A stretch of DNA of 21,130 nt from Polaromonas sp. UBA5171 (GTDB lineage: Bacteria > Pseudomonadota > Gammaproteobacteria > Burkholderiales > Burkholderiaceae_C), in NCBI GenBank assembly GCA_002413395.1, contig DHWX01000056.1, positions 1-21,130 on the forward strand, in the 5' to 3' direction. Within the stretch, counting starts at the first letter, position 1, and each line of letters starts with the position of its first letter. This document shows, in pieces, positions 15,275 to 21,130 of the stretch. The translations under genes and the position numbers were made by a program. The notes beneath the pieces are model-generated. The model was not told the origin of the DNA. It was given only the letters and a program-made list of their open reading frames with translations, and made no database searches.

Positions 15275-18037
15275 TTAGCGCTCAACCGCTCTTTTTTCGC
15301 TCGGATCAGGCGTTGCTGGCAGGCCAAGTCGGCCATCCCGTCCAATAATCACCCGATCCCCAGCTTGCATCGAAATTCCGTCCGGCAAGGGGTATATCGC
15401 TAGGTGGCCCCTGCCGTGGTCAACTACAACACCATCGACGGTAACGTACAGGACGATGTACTGCGCAAGAGATCCGTCTTTGGCGTATGGCAGCACGGCT
15501 GTTTTGGACTGCGAAGCGATCCACTCGACGGCGGTGGGTTGTGCTGGCAATTCAGGTGCTACTGGGACGGGTTTTTCTCGTAGCGCGGGTGGATGTTGAA
15601 TGGCACGTGCCTGGCGCATCTCATCGACAAAGCGCAGGCGCAACGCCTCAAGCTGCGGATCGACAAACTTGACGGGGATTCCTTTGGCGACGGCAACGGT
15701 CACGACCCGCTGCTGAAATTCAGGTGATCCCGTCAGCGCGAGCGTGGCACCGAATTTTTCATGTCCCAGCAGCAACGCGGCCTCGATAGCCTCCTTGTCA
15801 TTCGGATCGAGTACCGCCAAACGTCCTCCCTCATCCCTGAGCACGGCATGGCCGTGTCGGCTGTAGGTAATGTCACCATTGGTGGCAATGACATACATGA
15901 GCGCTTTGAGTACGAGCGCCGAATCGGCCTTTCGGGCTCGGCGGCGTTTTTTGTCATCCTCGTCGTCAAGATGGATCGTGCCCGTGATCGACTGCGCAGG
16001 CGCTGCACGTGCCGTGTCATCGAGTTTTCGCAATGCGTCCAACGCTTCCTCATGGCCTGCCTGGGCAAGTGCGTGCAAGAACAGTCTCCATGCCTGCGCC
16101 TGGAGCGGCTGGATGGTTTTTCGGCGTGCTCGTCGCTCGTCGTTGAACTCGGCTTTGACCGTGGCCACGGCCAGCTTTTGGAGTGATTGAGTGGCCTTTC
16201 GACTGGCACCCGACAACCCCGTCAGCGCCTTGGTACTGTCTTGTTTGAGACGGACCGCCAGCGCATTGCGCAACGCGCCTGTCTCGGCGTCGAACGCCTG
16301 CAAGCGCGCTGCAATGGCGGGTTTGTCGGCCAGTCGGGCCGCTTTGAATTCCAGCCAAAGTGAGTTTGTGGTGGATGCCGCCCGGGCGGGCGTCACCAGC
16401 TTGCCAATTTGGTGCTCGTAGGTCGTTCGCAAGATTGGCGCTGCCTCCCGCCAGGGCAAACCCAGCTCTTTGAGCAGGAAGTCACTCGGGCTCAGGGCGC
16501 GTGATCCGCATTGGATGCGCGGCGTTCCGTCTTTGGCGGTCGCCACCTGGTAGAGTGCCGTATCGATCCCGTGAGAATGGCTGAGGCGGTTCAGGAGCTG
16601 GGTGCAGTCGATGGTTTTACGAATCTCGGCGTACTTTTCTTTGTCTGCGGCTTGCGCGTATCGCTCGCGCAGGTCGGCTTGCACTCGGGCAAGCACGCTG
16701 GAAGGCTGGGTCAGTCCACCAGTGTGGTCTGTGAGATTGACGCCATGGCGGTTGGCGCCAATTCTTCCCCCACGTCCTGCATCTGCCGGTCGCAGGCCAA
16801 CACCCATTGATTCTCTGCCAGCAGAGGTTCGTACATCCACGCATGTGTTGTCGCGCAGTAGCATTTCACTCCTGCCTTGAATTGCATCCATGTCGCGTAT
16901 GGGCATTCCCGGCACGCGATTTCTGGTGGGGGTAAGTGCTCTGTTGGGGTGATGTGTAGAACGGGGGACGCCATGGGCTTGCCTTTCGAGCTTGTTGAGA
17001 ATTTCAATACGCGTTGGTATGTCAGCCGGTAGGTACACATCTCTGAAGAACGCGCTGCCGGTGTGCAAATAGCGCAGCTCCCGGGCTTTGGTGCTGTGCC
17101 ATTGCGTCAGCGTCTTGGCGAGGTACAACGGCGCTTTGCGCGGCTGCATTTGTTCCAGATAGGCCGCTTTGGCCTTCCTGGTCAGAATTTCAATTTTTTC
17201 AACCGTCGGGCGCTCAATGAACTGGCGCTGAAAGAAGACCCCCTGCAGGCGCATTGCCCGGTGCGCGCCACTGAGCTTGATTCGGTAGCACTCATTGAAT
17301 TGCTCAGCCCGCATTTTTGACACGGTGCCGTAAGCAGAAAGCAACTTACCCAAACCCTCCCAAGTGGTGACGTTTTGAGCAATGATCTCTTTTTGCAGCG
17401 TCAATTCAAAAGCGGATTTCTGTTGATTGAAGGTGCCCAGTGCATCGGGCCGATGCCCGGTATACCGCGCCAAAATATCCACAGCATCTTCGGGTGCAAT
17501 TTTGGGGTTGTCCTTTGGGCTGGACAGACCCTGGCGGGCATTGAACGATTCCTGCCAAGCATCAATGTATTTGAGGTTATCTGACGGGTGACCGAGGAAG
17601 CCTAGTGGTGCGATGGGTTTACCAGTGAGCAGGTCATGCTTGCCAAGGCCGATATGAATGTGCGTCAAGCGTTCCACCTTGACCCCTGTTTCCGAATTCG
17701 TATAGCTCGTCATGCGTGGACGGTGTGCCTCGGCGTAAAACGCGATCCGGTGTCGGTCTTCTTGTGGCCATGCCGCCAAAGCGTGCTCACGGAACTCCGC
17801 CACCGCCAACTGAAGAACCTCATCTGACACGTGATCCTCAGAAAACGAGAGCGTGATGTGGTCATATTTGTAGCCGTCGCCATCCCCTACCGAGGTAGCC
17901 ACCTCAAACACATCGAGATCACCTGCCAAGGCAATGCGCTGATCCAATTGGTCACGGTGCTGATCACGGCCTTTCTTTTGCCCATGTTCCAGGTAGAGTT
18001 TGAAGCCCCCTTTGCCACTGCTGATCTCAACGATCAT
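15275..18037 (-). CDS. Conjugative relaxase with LPD7 domain
   Basis: The 920-residue protein should nick oriT and pilot the strand. The N-terminal relaxase domain has Tyr15 in FKLYLEHGQKKGR as the likely nucleophile. YDHITLSF (58-65), EAHRP (103-107) and the histidine cluster THIHIGLG (125-132) are candidate metal ligands. It most resembles MOBP-type relaxases with large polyvalent-protein domains. Residues about 330-450 form an Arg/Gly-rich linker. About 690-794 look like an LPD7 domain (TNGDITYSRHGHAVLRDEGG, then LTGSPEFQQRVVTVAVAKGI). The last 65 residues form a small beta-rich domain resembling KfrB. Its ATG overlaps the mobC stop as ATGA. No type IV secretion genes are visible, so transfer would rely on genes outside the window or a helper. 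Tyr15 is assigned by position and not proven. Confidence 0.9.
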   Translation of the reverse strand: MIVEISSGKGGFKLYLEHGQKKGRDQHRDQLDQRIALAGDLDVFEVATSVGDGDGYKYDHITLSFSEDHVSDEVLQLAVAEFREHALAAWPQEDRHRIAFYAEAHRPRMTSYTNSETGVKVERLTHIHIGLGKHDLLTGKPIAPLGFLGHPSDNLKYIDAWQESFNARQGLSSPKDNPKIAPEDAVDILARYTGHRPDALGTFNQQKSAFELTLQKEIIAQNVTTWEGLGKLLSAYGTVSKMRAEQFNECYRIKLSGAHRAMRLQGVFFQRQFIERPTVEKIEILTRKAKAAYLEQMQPRKAPLYLAKTLTQWHSTKARELRYLHTGSAFFRDVYLPADIPTRIEILNKLERQAHGVPRSTHHPNRALTPTRNRVPGMPIRDMDAIQGRSEMLLRDNTCVDVRTSAGRESMGVGLRPADAGRGGRIGANRHGVNLTDHTGGLTQPSSVLARVQADLRERYAQAADKEKYAEIRKTIDCTQLLNRLSHSHGIDTALYQVATAKDGTPRIQCGSRALSPSDFLLKELGLPWREAAPILRTTYEHQIGKLVTPARAASTTNSLWLEFKAARLADKPAIAARLQAFDAETGALRNALAVRLKQDSTKALTGLSGASRKATQSLQKLAVATVKAEFNDERRARRKTIQPLQAQAWRLFLHALAQAGHEEALDALRKLDDTARAAPAQSITGTIHLDDEDDKKRRRARKADSALVLKALMYVIATNGDITYSRHGHAVLRDEGGRLAVLDPNDKEAIEAALLLGHEKFGATLALTGSPEFQQRVVTVAVAKGIPVKFVDPQLEALRLRFVDEMRQARAIQHPPALREKPVPVAPELPAQPTAVEWIASQSKTAVLPYAKDGSLAQYIVLYVTVDGVVVDHGRGHLAIYPLPDGISMQAGDRVIIGRDGRLGLPATPDPSEKRAVER
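16711..16974 (-). CDS. Cys-rich small protein encoded in another frame within the relaxase gene
   Basis: A +1-frame ORF inside the relaxase gene, read from ATG 16974, encodes 87 residues. It begins MASPVLHITPTEHLPPPEIA and continues with C-x2-C-P-Y-A-x-W, K-C-Y-C and a later C-D-R. Cysteines at 21, 24, 38, 40 and 61 form a plausible zinc-ribbon-like set. The relaxase frame over the same DNA is an Arg/Gly/Asn-rich linker that looks unconstrained, so the +1 frame appears to be the more protein-like of the two. GAAAGG lies about 8 nt before the ATG. Overlapping genes inside mobilisation relaxases are known, for example mbeB and mbeD within mbeA of ColE1. The frame extends upstream to 17040, but the ATG at 16974 is the better start. 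Function is unknown; a transfer accessory or zinc-binding factor is inferred. Confidence 0.6.
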   Translation of the reverse strand: MASPVLHITPTEHLPPPEIACRECPYATWMQFKAGVKCYCATTHAWMYEPLLAENQWVLACDRQMQDVGEELAPTAMASISQTTLVD

Positions 18038-18402
18038 GGTTTGACCCCTGGCGTTTGCTCCAACATGAAGTTGTTGAGCTGCTGGAGTTGGTCAAGGATG
18101 GCCACATAGGTGTGTTCTGAAACTTGACCCGTCAGGTATTCACTGTTCGCACGGTGCGCGAGTTGATTCAGGTTGTTGGATGCCTTTTGCAGCAGGAAGA
18201 CTGCACGCTTGGTATCGACCGACGCCACCGGCCTTGCCACGACTTGTGTGGTGTTGCACAGAACGTGTTCCCGGAAAAATTCCGACTGTTTGAAACCAGA
18301 GGCAGAAAACTTCCGCCTATATCTGAGGAAATCCCCATCCGTCAGGCGGAAGGCCACCGTGTGGTTCAACTTCTCGTCCTCAGATTTGACCGGTCTTGCC
18401 AT
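18034..18402 (-). CDS. mobC: MobC-like relaxosome accessory protein
   Basis: The protein is 122 residues from ATG 18402. It starts MARPVKSEDEKLNHTVAFRL, a basic tail followed by a ribbon-helix-helix-like strand and helices. A C-terminal helical stretch contains KASNNLNQLAHRANSEYLTG, the N-x-N-Q-L/I-A motif typical of MobC proteins. MobC binds oriT and assists the relaxase in opening the nic region. I prefer ATG 18402 over an in-frame start at 18468 because the family begins with the basic RPVKSE region and the longer leader is low-complexity. Its TGA overlaps the relaxase ATG. The palindrome-rich DNA upstream is the probable oriT. Confidence 0.85.
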   Translation of the reverse strand: MARPVKSEDEKLNHTVAFRLTDGDFLRYRRKFSASGFKQSEFFREHVLCNTTQVVARPVASVDTKRAVFLLQKASNNLNQLAHRANSEYLTGQVSEHTYVAILDQLQQLNNFMLEQTPGVKP

Positions 18403-18442
18403 GCGTTCTTTCTCAGTGATTTCGAGTGGGCATCGCCCGCGT

Positions 18443-18572
18443 CCAGCCAGCGGCTGGTCTCTGGCCAAGCGCCTGCGCAGGCAGGCGTGCAGCGCAGGGG
18501 GTCAAGGGGGAATCCCCCTTGGCACGTGCCGTGGTTGCAGAAAACTTTGCCGACGGCAATAGTTTTTGCAAA
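18443..18572. other. Probable origin of transfer (oriT), palindrome cluster
   Basis: Directly upstream of mobC lie several perfect inverted repeats. They are CCAGCC-AGC-GGCTGG (18443-18457), GCCTGCGCAGGC (18471-18482), CAAGGGGGAATCCCCCTTG (18503-18521, 9-bp arms), GGCACGTGCC (18521-18530) and TTGCC-GAC-GGCAA (18547-18559). TTTGCAAA is at 18565-18572. Such a cluster between a mobC-relaxase pair and a divergent stability operon is where oriT is expected. The nic position cannot be set from sequence alone. The 9-bp-arm palindrome is the best relaxase or MobC binding candidate. Confidence 0.6.
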
Positions 18573-18646
18573 CATGGCTGTCGTGCCTGTGTTTGTCTCA
18601 TTGCGTTGCTGTCCCTGTACATCTGATTGCTTTCGTCAAATTATGA

Positions 18647-18740
18647 TTGTTTATCGTTGTTGTTGGTTGTTTAAATATTTTTCGATTGTATTTAACTTTA
18701 TATGGTTGTATCATACGTTGTAATCGTTTCTTATAGTTGT
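18647..18740. repeat. AT-rich array of phased TTGT repeats, candidate stb/partition site
   Basis: TTGT, often as (A/G)TTGT, occurs at 18647, 18657, 18667, 18686, 18706, 18718 and 18737. Spacings are 10, 10, 19, 20, 12 and 19 bp, so most copies fall on the same face of the helix. The stretch is far richer in A and T than the coding DNA around it and lies just upstream of the stability operon. In R388 the first stb protein binds direct repeats upstream of its own operon. By analogy these may be the binding sites of the product of the 18803 gene. Confidence 0.5.
18686..18714 (+). promoter_or_regulatory. Possible promoter of the stability operon
   Basis: TTGTAT (18686-18691) and TATCAT (18709-18714) are 17 bp apart on the plus strand, about 90 bp before the first operon gene. 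The -10 is good (5 of 6) and the -35 weak (3 of 6). It is embedded in the TTGT repeats, so binding of the operon's first product could repress it. Confidence 0.35.
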
Positions 18741-18802
18741 CATTGAATGGTTTAGGGTGGCCGACAGATATGATCCTGTCTGACACCGAGAAAGGCCAGG
18801 CA

Positions 18803-19231
18803 ATGGACATCAACGAATTTATTAAGCAAGTCAAACCCCGAGCAAAGCGCTCGCAACTTGACCCGTTCAAGTCTCAGATTTTTGAGCTCCGGGAGTTGGG
18901 CTATGCCAATGGGCAGATTCGCGATTGGTTGGCCACGAATGGAATTGAGGTGACGCAAGAATCGGTTCGCAAATTCGTAGTGACGAGGGAGAGTGCAAGT
19001 GCGCAACCGGCCCATAAAGAAAAGGCAGTTGTCGTCAAACAGAGCGATCAAGGAACCAGTCAAGGGCTGGTTGCTACCCCACCCCTTAGGAGTGGTGATA
19101 GCGACACGGATGAACCAGGCGCTGCGGCAGCCGGGTTAAGTCCCAAGCAACGGCGCGAAAAGCGTGCCGACGAGTTCATCAAATCAGAGAACACGGTTCT
19201 CAATAAATTAGTGAAGAAGAAGGATCCATGA
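18803..19231 (+). CDS. StbA-like DNA-binding protein, first gene of the stability operon
   Basis: The protein is 142 residues from ATG 18803. The in-frame ATG at 18737 lies within the repeat region and would add an unlikely leader. Residues about 18-62 (FKSQIFELRELGYANGQIRD, then EVTQESVRKFVVTRE) form a helix-turn-helix type DNA-binding domain. The middle is a low-complexity Ala/Gly/Ser/Asp linker and the C-terminus is a basic helix. Its stop overlaps the next start as ATGA. Position, size and domain order match StbA of R388-like plasmids, which binds repeats upstream of its operon and keeps plasmid copies positioned. The homology is inferred mainly from gene order. Confidence 0.65.
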   Translation: MDINEFIKQVKPRAKRSQLDPFKSQIFELRELGYANGQIRDWLATNGIEVTQESVRKFVVTRESASAQPAHKEKAVVVKQSDQGTSQGLVATPPLRSGDSDTDEPGAAAAGLSPKQRREKRADEFIKSENTVLNKLVKKKDP

Positions 19232-19923
19232 AGATCGCAGTCATCAACTTCTCGGGCAACGTCGGAAAATCGACCGTAGCTCGTCACCTTCTAGTCCCCC
19301 GGCTGCGCAACGCGCAATTAATTGCCATCGAGAGCATCAACTCTGATGGCTCCCAGGATGAAGCCATACGCGGCAAGCAATTCGGACAATTACAAGAGGC
19401 ATTGGCCCTCATGGAGGATGCGGTTGTTGATGTCGGCGCCTCCAATGTTGAGGACTTCATCAATCTGATGACTCAGTACAAGGGCAGCCACGAAGATTTT
19501 GATTTTTTTGTCGTGCCCACCGTGTCCAAAGCCAAACAGCAACGCGACACGATCTCCACCATCGAAGCCTTGGCCGATATCGGCATCCCGGCCAAGAAAA
19601 TACGACTGGTGTTCAACATGGTTGAAATGGATGAACAAGCTGAGCAGGTGTTTGGCGGCCTGTTCGACTATCACGCCAGCGCAAAGCGCTTCGCACTGAA
19701 ACCTGACTCAGTCATCCACGTCAATGACATTTACGGCAAGCTCAATGGTGCTCTACAAAGCATTGCCGAAGTGCTAGCCGATCCCTCGGATTTCAAAGAA
19801 AAAATTAAAACTGCCCAGTCTGATCAAGAGAAGCTGAAATTTGCACAGATGCTGTCCGTCAAGCGCCTGGCGGTTGGTGTCACCGAAGAGTTGGACGCTG
19901 TTTTTAAAGCTCTCTTGAAGTAA
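19228..19923 (+). CDS. stbB: ParA-like partition ATPase (StbB-like)
   Basis: The 231-residue P-loop ATPase begins MKIAVINFSGNVGKSTVARH. The Walker A is SGNVGKST (about 9-16), the ParA/MinD arrangement but without the usual signature lysine at the start of the loop. DFDFFVVPTVSKAKQQRDT (about 92-110) resembles the Walker B and following region, and RLVFNMVEM (about 130-138) resembles the switch strand seen in the StbB/ParA group. No DNA-binding HTH is fused, which fits the small ParA type working with a separate DNA-binding partner, here the preceding gene. AAGGA lies before the ATG, which overlaps the previous stop. In R388 StbB affects conjugation and plasmid positioning together with StbA. 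Confidence 0.8.
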   Translation: MKIAVINFSGNVGKSTVARHLLVPRLRNAQLIAIESINSDGSQDEAIRGKQFGQLQEALALMEDAVVDVGASNVEDFINLMTQYKGSHEDFDFFVVPTVSKAKQQRDTISTIEALADIGIPAKKIRLVFNMVEMDEQAEQVFGGLFDYHASAKRFALKPDSVIHVNDIYGKLNGALQSIAEVLADPSDFKEKIKTAQSDQEKLKFAQMLSVKRLAVGVTEELDAVFKALLK

Positions 19924-19931
19924 GGATCACC

Positions 19932-20477
19932 ATGTCAAACCAAACACTCGACATACTGGTCGCGGAAATGCTCGGCGACATCGGTAAATTGCACGATCAG
20001 GTGGCTGATTTGAAAGTGGAATTGCCGAAAATTCTGAATCAAATGCAGGCCGTGATCGCAGCACAAGCGGCCAAAGCCGACGTACTACAAGAACCGACCC
20101 AAAGAGCCATTCAAAGTTTCATCAGACAGGAAATGAAAGGCATCAAAGTCGCGGTCAAAGAAGCGCAGGAGTCTGCGATTAGTTCACTCGACGCGGACAT
20201 TTCTTGCGCGGTGAGAAAGAACCTGGATTGGGCGCAATACAAATGCGAGCAATCGTTTGGCGCAGTTGCCAAAAAATTCGACACCGCAGTGACCGAGAGC
20301 GCCAAGGTGGCTGAAGGTAGGGCCACCGAGACGCTGAAAGGTCTTAGCCAAGGTCTAAAAAACAAGATCGATGAAATCCGTGCAGAACGCTGGAAGGGAC
20401 AGTATTTGTCAATGCTCTGCGCATGCATCTCTTGCGGGTTGGTCGTTGGCATTCTTGCCGTCTACATTTTGAAATGA
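19932..20477 (+). CDS. Coiled-coil protein with C-terminal membrane anchor (StbC position)
   Basis: This 181-residue protein has a long helical body with heptad-like spacing (about 8-55 and 95-150) and a hydrophobic C-terminal segment (about 158-181) followed by a single Lys. It is therefore predicted to be tail-anchored in the inner membrane with the coiled coil in the cytoplasm. AAGGA precedes the ATG 8 nt after the ATPase stop. The third position of the operon corresponds to StbC in R388-like plasmids, but the sequence itself gives no family motif. It could tether the ATPase or the DNA complex to the membrane or the transfer machinery. Its stop overlaps the next gene as ATGA. Confidence 0.7.
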   Translation: MSNQTLDILVAEMLGDIGKLHDQVADLKVELPKILNQMQAVIAAQAAKADVLQEPTQRAIQSFIRQEMKGIKVAVKEAQESAISSLDADISCAVRKNLDWAQYKCEQSFGAVAKKFDTAVTESAKVAEGRATETLKGLSQGLKNKIDEIRAERWKGQYLSMLCACISCGLVVGILAVYILK

Positions 20478-20926
20478 GCTTTTCAATGGAACTGTCAATG
20501 CAGGATATGCGCGCGAAGGTAGAAAACTTGACGATGATGATGATCGGCTTGGCTGCAAAAGAGGTACTTTGGAGAGAAATCTGGGATCTTGAGCGCAAGG
20601 AAATTCTGGACGAAATCGACGGCATCAACGAAATCGTTGGAACCAAAGACACCTATGGAAATGGGATGGCAGCAATTGAGCTGGCGAAGCGGTACGGCTG
20701 GGAAATGATGGAGCCGGATCGGATGCGTGGGCAGTATTTCGGTCTGGTGGTGGCACTGGAGCATCATGTGGCCATCGTGAAGATAGCGAACACACAAATG
20801 CTTGAGTTGCCGTTCGGTGCGATGGCTGTGACCGAAGAGCAGAGTCCGAAACTTGGAGATTCGGTTCGAATGGGATTTAAGGATGGTGTTTTGACAGCGG
20901 CAGTGACGAGGAGAAGGAGCCATTAA
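20474..20926 (+). CDS. KfrB-like small protein, last gene of the stability operon
   Basis: The product is 150 residues from ATG 20474, which overlaps the preceding stop. An in-frame ATG at 20423 lies inside the previous gene and is less likely. Residues 1-55 are helical and charged. Residues about 86-143 form a compact beta-rich domain: GQYFGLVVALEHHVAIVKIA, then GDSVRMGFKDGVL. The pattern of two strands with HHV, a G-D-x-V turn and a final x-x-D-G-x-L resembles the KfrB domain of IncP-type plasmids. The relaxase C-terminus carries a similar pattern. A role in plasmid maintenance or relaxosome contact is inferred. No terminator hairpin was seen downstream. Confidence 0.65.
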   Translation: MSFSMELSMQDMRAKVENLTMMMIGLAAKEVLWREIWDLERKEILDEIDGINEIVGTKDTYGNGMAAIELAKRYGWEMMEPDRMRGQYFGLVVALEHHVAIVKIANTQMLELPFGAMAVTEEQSPKLGDSVRMGFKDGVLTAAVTRRRSH

Positions 20927-20952
20927 TCGTCTGCGCATTAAAAATGTGGTGG

Positions 20953-21130
20953 TCAAGTTATTTCGGACACATCAATAGGTTGTTGAATTGCCGATTCACG
21001 CTCGAAAGCATTGGGTGACAAGTTGCCCAGAGAAGTGGCTCCGCTTGTTTGAACAACTTCCCCCGATTTATATGTGGACTGCGGGCGGTTCAAAAACGAT
21101 GCAGAATGGTCCACGGCGGCGAGCGTCGCT
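20953..21130 (-). mobile_element. C-terminal end of an IS3-family-like transposase, runs off the window
   Basis: On the minus strand one frame is open from the window edge to TGA at 20953-20955. It ends SLGNLSPNAFERE followed by a short acidic tail. L-G-x-L-S-P-x-x-F-E is the usual signature near the C-terminus of IS3-family OrfB transposases. Just beyond the stop, the plus-strand sequence from 20945, TGTGGTGGTCAAGTTATTTC followed by GGACACA, looks like a terminal inverted repeat, and the GTGTCCG ending supports this. The residues upstream of the signature do not match the usual R-R-H-S context, so the copy may be degraded or shifted. Confidence 0.5.

Noticed and set aside
18403..18468. Longer N-terminus for MobC from ATG 18468
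   Set aside because: The extra 22 residues are unlike the family, whose basic start MARPVKSE is encoded at 18402.
18426..18626. Small ORFs on both strands in the oriT region
   Set aside because: They follow palindromic GC-rich DNA, have no ribosome binding sites and are low-complexity. The region is better explained as oriT.

Overview
This window looks like part of a mobilisable plasmid or integrated mobilisable element from a proteobacterium. A beta- or gammaproteobacterium is my guess, from the moderately high GC, the protein style and the plasmid gene families. It contains no replication gene, integrase, rRNA or tRNA, so the type of replicon is open. Nearly all of it is accessory DNA: a defence block on the minus strand, a mobilisation block on the minus strand, and a plasmid-stability operon on the plus strand.

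Layout, left to right. 1-380: degraded DNA with a strong hairpin, a 37-residue ORF and a short IS3-like transposase tail. 381-4116 (minus): a SIR2 NADase-type protein and a large C-terminal partner, most likely one protein of about 1245 residues split by a single frameshift near 3220. 4119-4418 (minus): the N-terminal third of a nucleotide-cyclase-like protein, cut off just before SIR2. 4453-13254 (minus): a complete type I restriction-modification locus in the order hsdM, hsdS, a 74-residue ORF, a Schlafen/AlbA_2-type ATP-binding protein, a repeat-rich 170-bp gap, and hsdR. 13255-13698: a regulatory gap with two hairpins and a small plus-strand ORF. 13699-15177 (minus): a Lon-like AAA+ ATPase without a protease domain, behind a small HTH gene whose promoter region carries a perfect palindrome. 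15275-18402 (minus): mobC and a 920-residue LPD7 relaxase. A Cys-rich small protein appears to be encoded in another frame inside the relaxase linker. 18403-18802: a palindrome-rich probable oriT followed by AT-rich DNA with phased TTGT repeats. 18803-20926 (plus): a four-gene operon resembling stbABC of R388-type plasmids (DNA-binding protein, ParA-like ATPase, coiled-coil membrane protein, KfrB-like protein). 20953-21130: the C-terminal end of a probable IS3-family transposase running off the window.

How the parts fit. MobC and the relaxase would nick oriT, and the divergent Stb-like operon would position or stabilise the element through the repeats beside oriT. The HTH and Lon-like genes follow the relaxase on the same strand and may be element housekeeping. 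The rest of the minus strand is anti-phage cargo: type I restriction, a Schlafen-like protein embedded in the hsd locus, and a SIR2/DUF4020 abortive-infection-type protein. The most unusual observations are the Cys-rich frame inside the relaxase, the protease-less Lon-like ATPase, the frameshifted SIR2 gene behind a truncated cyclase, the repeats in front of hsdR, and a possible KfrB-like fold shared by the relaxase tail and the last gene of the stability operon. Family assignments come from reading motifs by eye; no database search was possible.
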